From the NCBI GenBank assembly GCA_002403105.1, contig DHHD01000108.1, positions 1 through 16,393 on the forward strand: 16,393 nucleotides of DNA. Direction: 5' to 3'. The DNA is from Anaerolineaceae bacterium UBA4781 (GTDB lineage: Bacteria; Chloroflexota; Anaerolineae; Anaerolineales; Anaerolineaceae). Below, one piece after another: positions 13,635 through 16,393 of the stretch (position 1 is its first letter; every line of letters begins with the position of its first letter). A program made the position numbers and the translations under genes. The notes beneath the pieces are model-generated. The model saw only the letters and a list, made by a program, of their open reading frames with translations. It was not told where the DNA came from and searched no databases.

Positions 13635-15251
13635 TCAATCTCCTGTAGTGAAAATGCTTGTATTTCCGGTTTCTATATCATAATTGATTTCAATCATAGC
13701 ATTTTTGATGTTTTCCAAAAGAATGATCTTTCTTTCTGCTAAATCGCCTGCGGAGAAGAATTTGCTGGAAGCCACATGCCGAAGAGAAAAAGGCGGAGCG
13801 CTTTTAATGGTTACTTTCTCGGGGGAATGGATCTTATCTTGAATTACGATGTGGTTTGCCTGAAAACTAACGGTTCGCTCAAACCATACCTCAACGTGCT
13901 TATCAATGAAAATCATTTTCTTCTTTAAAAATCCAATGATGCGATTTCCCAGAAGAGATGACGCCAACCGCAGCCCGATATGGCTGATGGGGGAGGACAT
14001 TCGTACGTGAACTTTTGTAAATCTCCCTTTGGTAATAGTGCAATTCTCAGTTTCGTCAAATGAATACTGATTTTCGTTATCCAGCCAGTTTGTTGCTGCG
14101 ATGGTGTTTTTACCCAGGTTAATGCGGTAACCAAAATCTGAAAATACCATTTTCTTATCCCGAAAGACCTTTATACAGCCCTTTTTTAAGGAATAAATGA
14201 CAAAATAGTTTTTTTCTGTTTTACTAAGCAGGCCACTTTCGGGAAAATATGTATACCCCGTTTCTTGATAGGGTAAGCGGTTTTTGATTTCCGCTTTTTT
14301 GATCGGAAGTTCAAATGCTCGTACAAAGGAGTGCAGTACGTAATGAGTGAAATAGCGGTCGTCAATGGCGTGTTGGAAATAATCCGGTTGATCGCAATTC
14401 TTAAATAGAATAGAACGCATGGTGATAGCATCCGCGTTTCCTCTGGAAGCCAGCAGTTCAAGACCGAATGGCAAGAAATAAGTGGTATTGCGTGCCCCAT
14501 ATTCTCCGCCAATCGTGCCATCAGGCTGTACGAACCATTTGAGAAAGGCTGCAATTCTTTCCATCGGTTCTAGAACGCGTTCGTCATGGCTGAGATGATA
14601 ATATTCAGCCAGCATATCCAGGTACACACTTTGATAACCAAAATCAGCCCCACCATATTCAGGGAACCAACCCTCTGCTGATTGAGTTGCTAAAATGCGT
14701 TGCAGTTTTTTTTCAATGGCTGGTTTTATTTCCTGATTGTTACTGATAAGGAAATAACAATACAATGCAGTAATGGAAGCCATTTCTTGATTGCTGGCTT
14801 GCAATTCGATATGGCCCGCTAGGTATTTGGCGGTTTTGGCAAATGCTTTAAGATAGCTTGGATCTTCTAATCCCAGCACCCGGTAGATCTCGCAGGCTGA
14901 ATAAAATGAAAAAGCCGTGGGTGGGAATCCATGTTCGTGCGGATAATATTCATTAAAGGAGCCATCCGCCAATTGAATTTTTTTCCAAAAATCCAAAGTG
15001 GCAGTAGCGATATCAACAGCCTGCTGATTTTGAAAGAGAGGATTTCCCGGAAAATCTACCTGATACAACTTCGCCAGCACTAATCCAGATTGTTGGAGGA
15101 TGGCTGAAGAAAAATCTCTAATTTTATAGTGCCAGTAATTGCGATCGCAGCAGCCGTAGGTGGGAGAATCAGGATCGCGATCGATCTGGGTTAATACACG
15201 TGGTAGATTGATTTTAATAAAACTGGCATATTTTTGTTTCGTTGATTCCAT
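13635..15251 (-). CDS. Predicted alpha/alpha-toroid polysaccharide-active protein
   Basis: This 538-residue protein has no signal peptide or membrane segment, so it is probably cytoplasmic. The N-terminal 330 residues look like an alpha/alpha toroid, with repeated helix pairs and aromatic/Gly turns such as IQLADGSFNEYYPHEHG (92-108), AEGWFPEYGGADFGYQS and PDGTIGGEYGARNTTYF. The C-terminal 200 residues are beta-rich (FRDKKMVFSDFGYRI and onward), as in heparinase II/III-type lyases and related six-hairpin glycosidases. The N-terminal block DPDSPTYGCCDRNYWHYK (26-43) is highly distinctive. Function could be lyase, epimerase or glycoside hydrolase on a surface glycan; none is proven. AAGGA lies seven bases before the ATG at 15251. 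Its stop is 2 nt from the nitroreductase start, so the two are translated together. Confidence 0.7.
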   Translation of the reverse strand: MESTKQKYASFIKINLPRVLTQIDRDPDSPTYGCCDRNYWHYKIRDFSSAILQQSGLVLAKLYQVDFPGNPLFQNQQAVDIATATLDFWKKIQLADGSFNEYYPHEHGFPPTAFSFYSACEIYRVLGLEDPSYLKAFAKTAKYLAGHIELQASNQEMASITALYCYFLISNNQEIKPAIEKKLQRILATQSAEGWFPEYGGADFGYQSVYLDMLAEYYHLSHDERVLEPMERIAAFLKWFVQPDGTIGGEYGARNTTYFLPFGLELLASRGNADAITMRSILFKNCDQPDYFQHAIDDRYFTHYVLHSFVRAFELPIKKAEIKNRLPYQETGYTYFPESGLLSKTEKNYFVIYSLKKGCIKVFRDKKMVFSDFGYRINLGKNTIAATNWLDNENQYSFDETENCTITKGRFTKVHVRMSSPISHIGLRLASSLLGNRIIGFLKKKMIFIDKHVEVWFERTVSFQANHIVIQDKIHSPEKVTIKSAPPFSLRHVASSKFFSAGDLAERKIILLENIKNAMIEINYDIETGNTSIFTTGD

Positions 15252-15484
15252 TCATGAGTCCTTTTCGATATAATTCTTTTTGAATTAAATTCATGTTTAT
15301 AAAGATATTATCATCATCTATTATTAAATCATTTCTGATTTTATCTTCTCCACGGACTGGTAAGGGAAGTTTGGAGAGCACATTGGCTCGTTGCTTTTCG
15401 GTTTCATTCTTAATTCCCCGGTTATTGCTGAATCCATAATACAATTACTGCATAACAGCCCTATGAAAAGAGGTAATGAGAATC

Positions 15485-16009
15485 ATGGCAAATACCTATA
15501 AGCAATTTACAGCAGTTCCCCCCATGCAGGTTGATATTAAAAAGGATTACAAGGTTATTGTCAAAATGGCAAAAGGGGGTGAGTTCACCATCAGTTTGTA
15601 CCCTGCCAAGGCTCCCATTACGGTGAACAGTTTCGTTTTTCTGGTGCACCAGGGTTTCTATGATGGGGTAACTTTTCACCGGGTACTGGATGGATTTGTA
15701 GCCCAGGGTGGTGATCCAACCGGAACCGGTGCAGGTGGCCCGGGTTACGAGTTTGTCAACGAAAATTCTGATTTGAAATATGATAAAGCAGGTGTGGTTG
15801 CCATGGCGAATGCCGGGCGCGATACCAATGGCAGTCAATTTTTTATCACGTATGCAGCTTTGCCCAATTTGAACGGTGGCTATACTATCTTTGGGCAGGT
15901 GACCGAAGGAATGGATGTGGTGAATGGCATTACCCGCCGCGATCCCGGCAAGAGTCCAAAATTTACAGGTGATGTGATCGAAAAGATGACATTGATCGAA
16001 GAAGACTAA
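15485..16009 (+). CDS. Cyclophilin-type peptidyl-prolyl cis-trans isomerase
   Basis: This 174-residue single-domain cyclophilin catalyses cis-trans isomerisation of prolyl bonds in protein folding. Family residues are in place: catalytic R66 in VTFHRV (62-67), QGGDPTGTGAGGPGYEF (74-90), ANAGRDTNGSQFFIT (108-122) and NGGYTIFGQV (130-139), the last lacking the drug-binding Trp as in many bacterial forms. There is no signal peptide, so it acts in the cytoplasm. The ATG at 15485 is preferred: GAGGT (15470-15474) lies ten bases before it, whereas an in-frame ATG at 15476 directly abuts that site. It is monocistronic and followed by a clear terminator. Confidence 0.93.
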   Translation: MANTYKQFTAVPPMQVDIKKDYKVIVKMAKGGEFTISLYPAKAPITVNSFVFLVHQGFYDGVTFHRVLDGFVAQGGDPTGTGAGGPGYEFVNENSDLKYDKAGVVAMANAGRDTNGSQFFITYAALPNLNGGYTIFGQVTEGMDVVNGITRRDPGKSPKFTGDVIEKMTLIEED

Positions 16010-16030
16010 AATTTAAGGAAAGAATATAAA

Positions 16031-16063
16031 AACGGGAGAAGTGAAGTCTCCCGTTACTTTTTT
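16031..16063 (+). terminator. Rho-independent terminator after the cyclophilin gene
   Basis: A 9-bp stem AACGGGAGA (16031-16039) / TCTCCCGTT (16047-16055) with a 7-nt loop is followed by ACTTTTTT. The A-run at the left flank may also give some termination for the rhodanese-like gene arriving from the other side. Confidence 0.88.
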
Positions 16064-16119
16064 GATCAACGGATTTATTTTGTTTCGAAGGGCAAGCCAG
16101 TTTCTTTCTAGGTATCATA

Positions 16120-16393
16120 CTATTCTGCAAGGTTCCAAATATTGGTATAACCAAGCACACTCAGGGTTTGGGCAGTCTCTTTGCACATGGAACCGGCTTT
16201 GCTGTACACAACGATCTTGTGCTCCTTATCAGCATGGAAAAATGAGATATCTTCGATTTTATCCTGGAGAATGCGAAGAAAAAACGAATGTTGATTATCT
16301 TTACAGTTGTTGGAAAAATTAAAGAGGGAGAGTTTGTTTAAATAGTGAAACTTCACGGCCGCTGTATCAGAGGCTGTGGAAAAATGGAGGAAA
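16120..16393 (-). CDS. Partial rhodanese-like domain protein, probably degenerate
   Basis: The frame is open from the right edge to a TAG at 16120-16122, giving about 90 visible residues. The end KIVVYSKAGSMCKETAQTLS followed by VLGYTNIWNLAE matches the C-terminal half of a rhodanese (sulfurtransferase) domain. The catalytic cysteine that normally follows VVY is a serine here. The usual closing GG-hydrophobic-x-W-K-x-x-G-x-P is cut off by the stop. The adjacent frame just after the stop reads SMIPRKKLACPSK, which resembles that missing end with W replaced by R, so a one-base frameshift is plausible. The N-terminal part could not be matched to the usual DVRxxxEF motif. It may be a pseudogene or a non-catalytic rhodanese variant. 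Confidence 0.5.
   Translation of the reverse strand, partial: FLHFSTASDTAAVKFHYLNKLSLFNFSNNCKDNQHSFFLRILQDKIEDISFFHADKEHKIVVYSKAGSMCKETAQTLSVLGYTNIWNLAE

Noticed and set aside
15214..15444. A 76-residue minus-strand frame overlapping the start of the toroid protein
   Set aside because: It begins at a TTG with no ribosome site, shows no recognisable domain, and ends inside the next gene in another frame. The AAGGA site near its end serves the 538-residue gene. A remnant of an older gene is possible but unsupported.
1..16393. Search for CRISPR arrays, tRNAs, rRNAs, transposases and phage genes
   Set aside because: No spaced direct repeats, cloverleaf-like segments, terminal inverted repeats or recognisable transposase or phage proteins were seen by eye. 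A covariance-model or repeat-finder run could still reveal a small RNA.

Overview
The window reads as ordinary, gene-dense bacterial chromosome with modest GC content. Most genes have strong AGGAG-type ribosome binding sites, and GTG starts occur. There are no RNA genes, IS elements, CRISPR arrays or phage genes. The gene content (EamA exporter, ribokinase, PAP2 phosphatase, single-domain cyclophilin, small coiled-coil protein) would suit an anaerobic Chloroflexota (Anaerolineae-like) bacterium, but that assignment is an inference from general impression and a Firmicute is not excluded. No intergenic stretch exceeds about 260 bases.

Region 1 (1-6551, minus strand) is the highlight. It is a nearly complete counterpart of the functionally uncharacterised Escherichia coli yhf operon. 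In transcription order it holds yhfZ (GntR-like regulator), yhfY (PRD domain), yhfU (DUF2620), yhfT (membrane transporter-like), yhfS (PLP enzyme, aminotransferase fold), yhfX (PLP enzyme, alanine-racemase fold) and yhfW (phosphopentomutase-like mutase, running off the left edge). Genes are 3-29 nt apart, so this is one transcription unit. It starts from a near-consensus promoter followed by overlapping palindromes that are good operator candidates. The hydrolase gene php of E. coli is not in view and could lie beyond position 1. The set looks like a dedicated pathway: import of an unknown amino compound, racemisation or lyase chemistry on PLP, then mutase chemistry, under dual regulation.

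Region 2 (6552-10162) has a divergently transcribed EamA/DMT exporter preceded by a cluster of TATCTC half-sites. It continues with a convergent ribokinase, a 101-residue coiled-coil protein, and a PAP2-family membrane phosphatase that shares a bidirectional terminator with the coiled-coil gene.

Region 3 (10298-12197) is a two-gene operon of a stand-alone GyrI-like domain protein and an AlkD-type DNA glycosylase, driven by a TTGACA-17-TAGAAT promoter and closed by a terminator. The pairing matches the self-resistance pair of cyclopropanoid DNA-alkylating antibiotics. A separate isochorismatase-family hydrolase follows.

Region 4 (12295-16393) has a SAM methyltransferase, a convergent pair (nitroreductase-like protein plus an alpha/alpha-toroid protein of the polysaccharide-active type) suggestive of surface-glycan metabolism, a cyclophilin peptidyl-prolyl isomerase with a clear terminator, and the partial, apparently degenerate end of a rhodanese-like gene.
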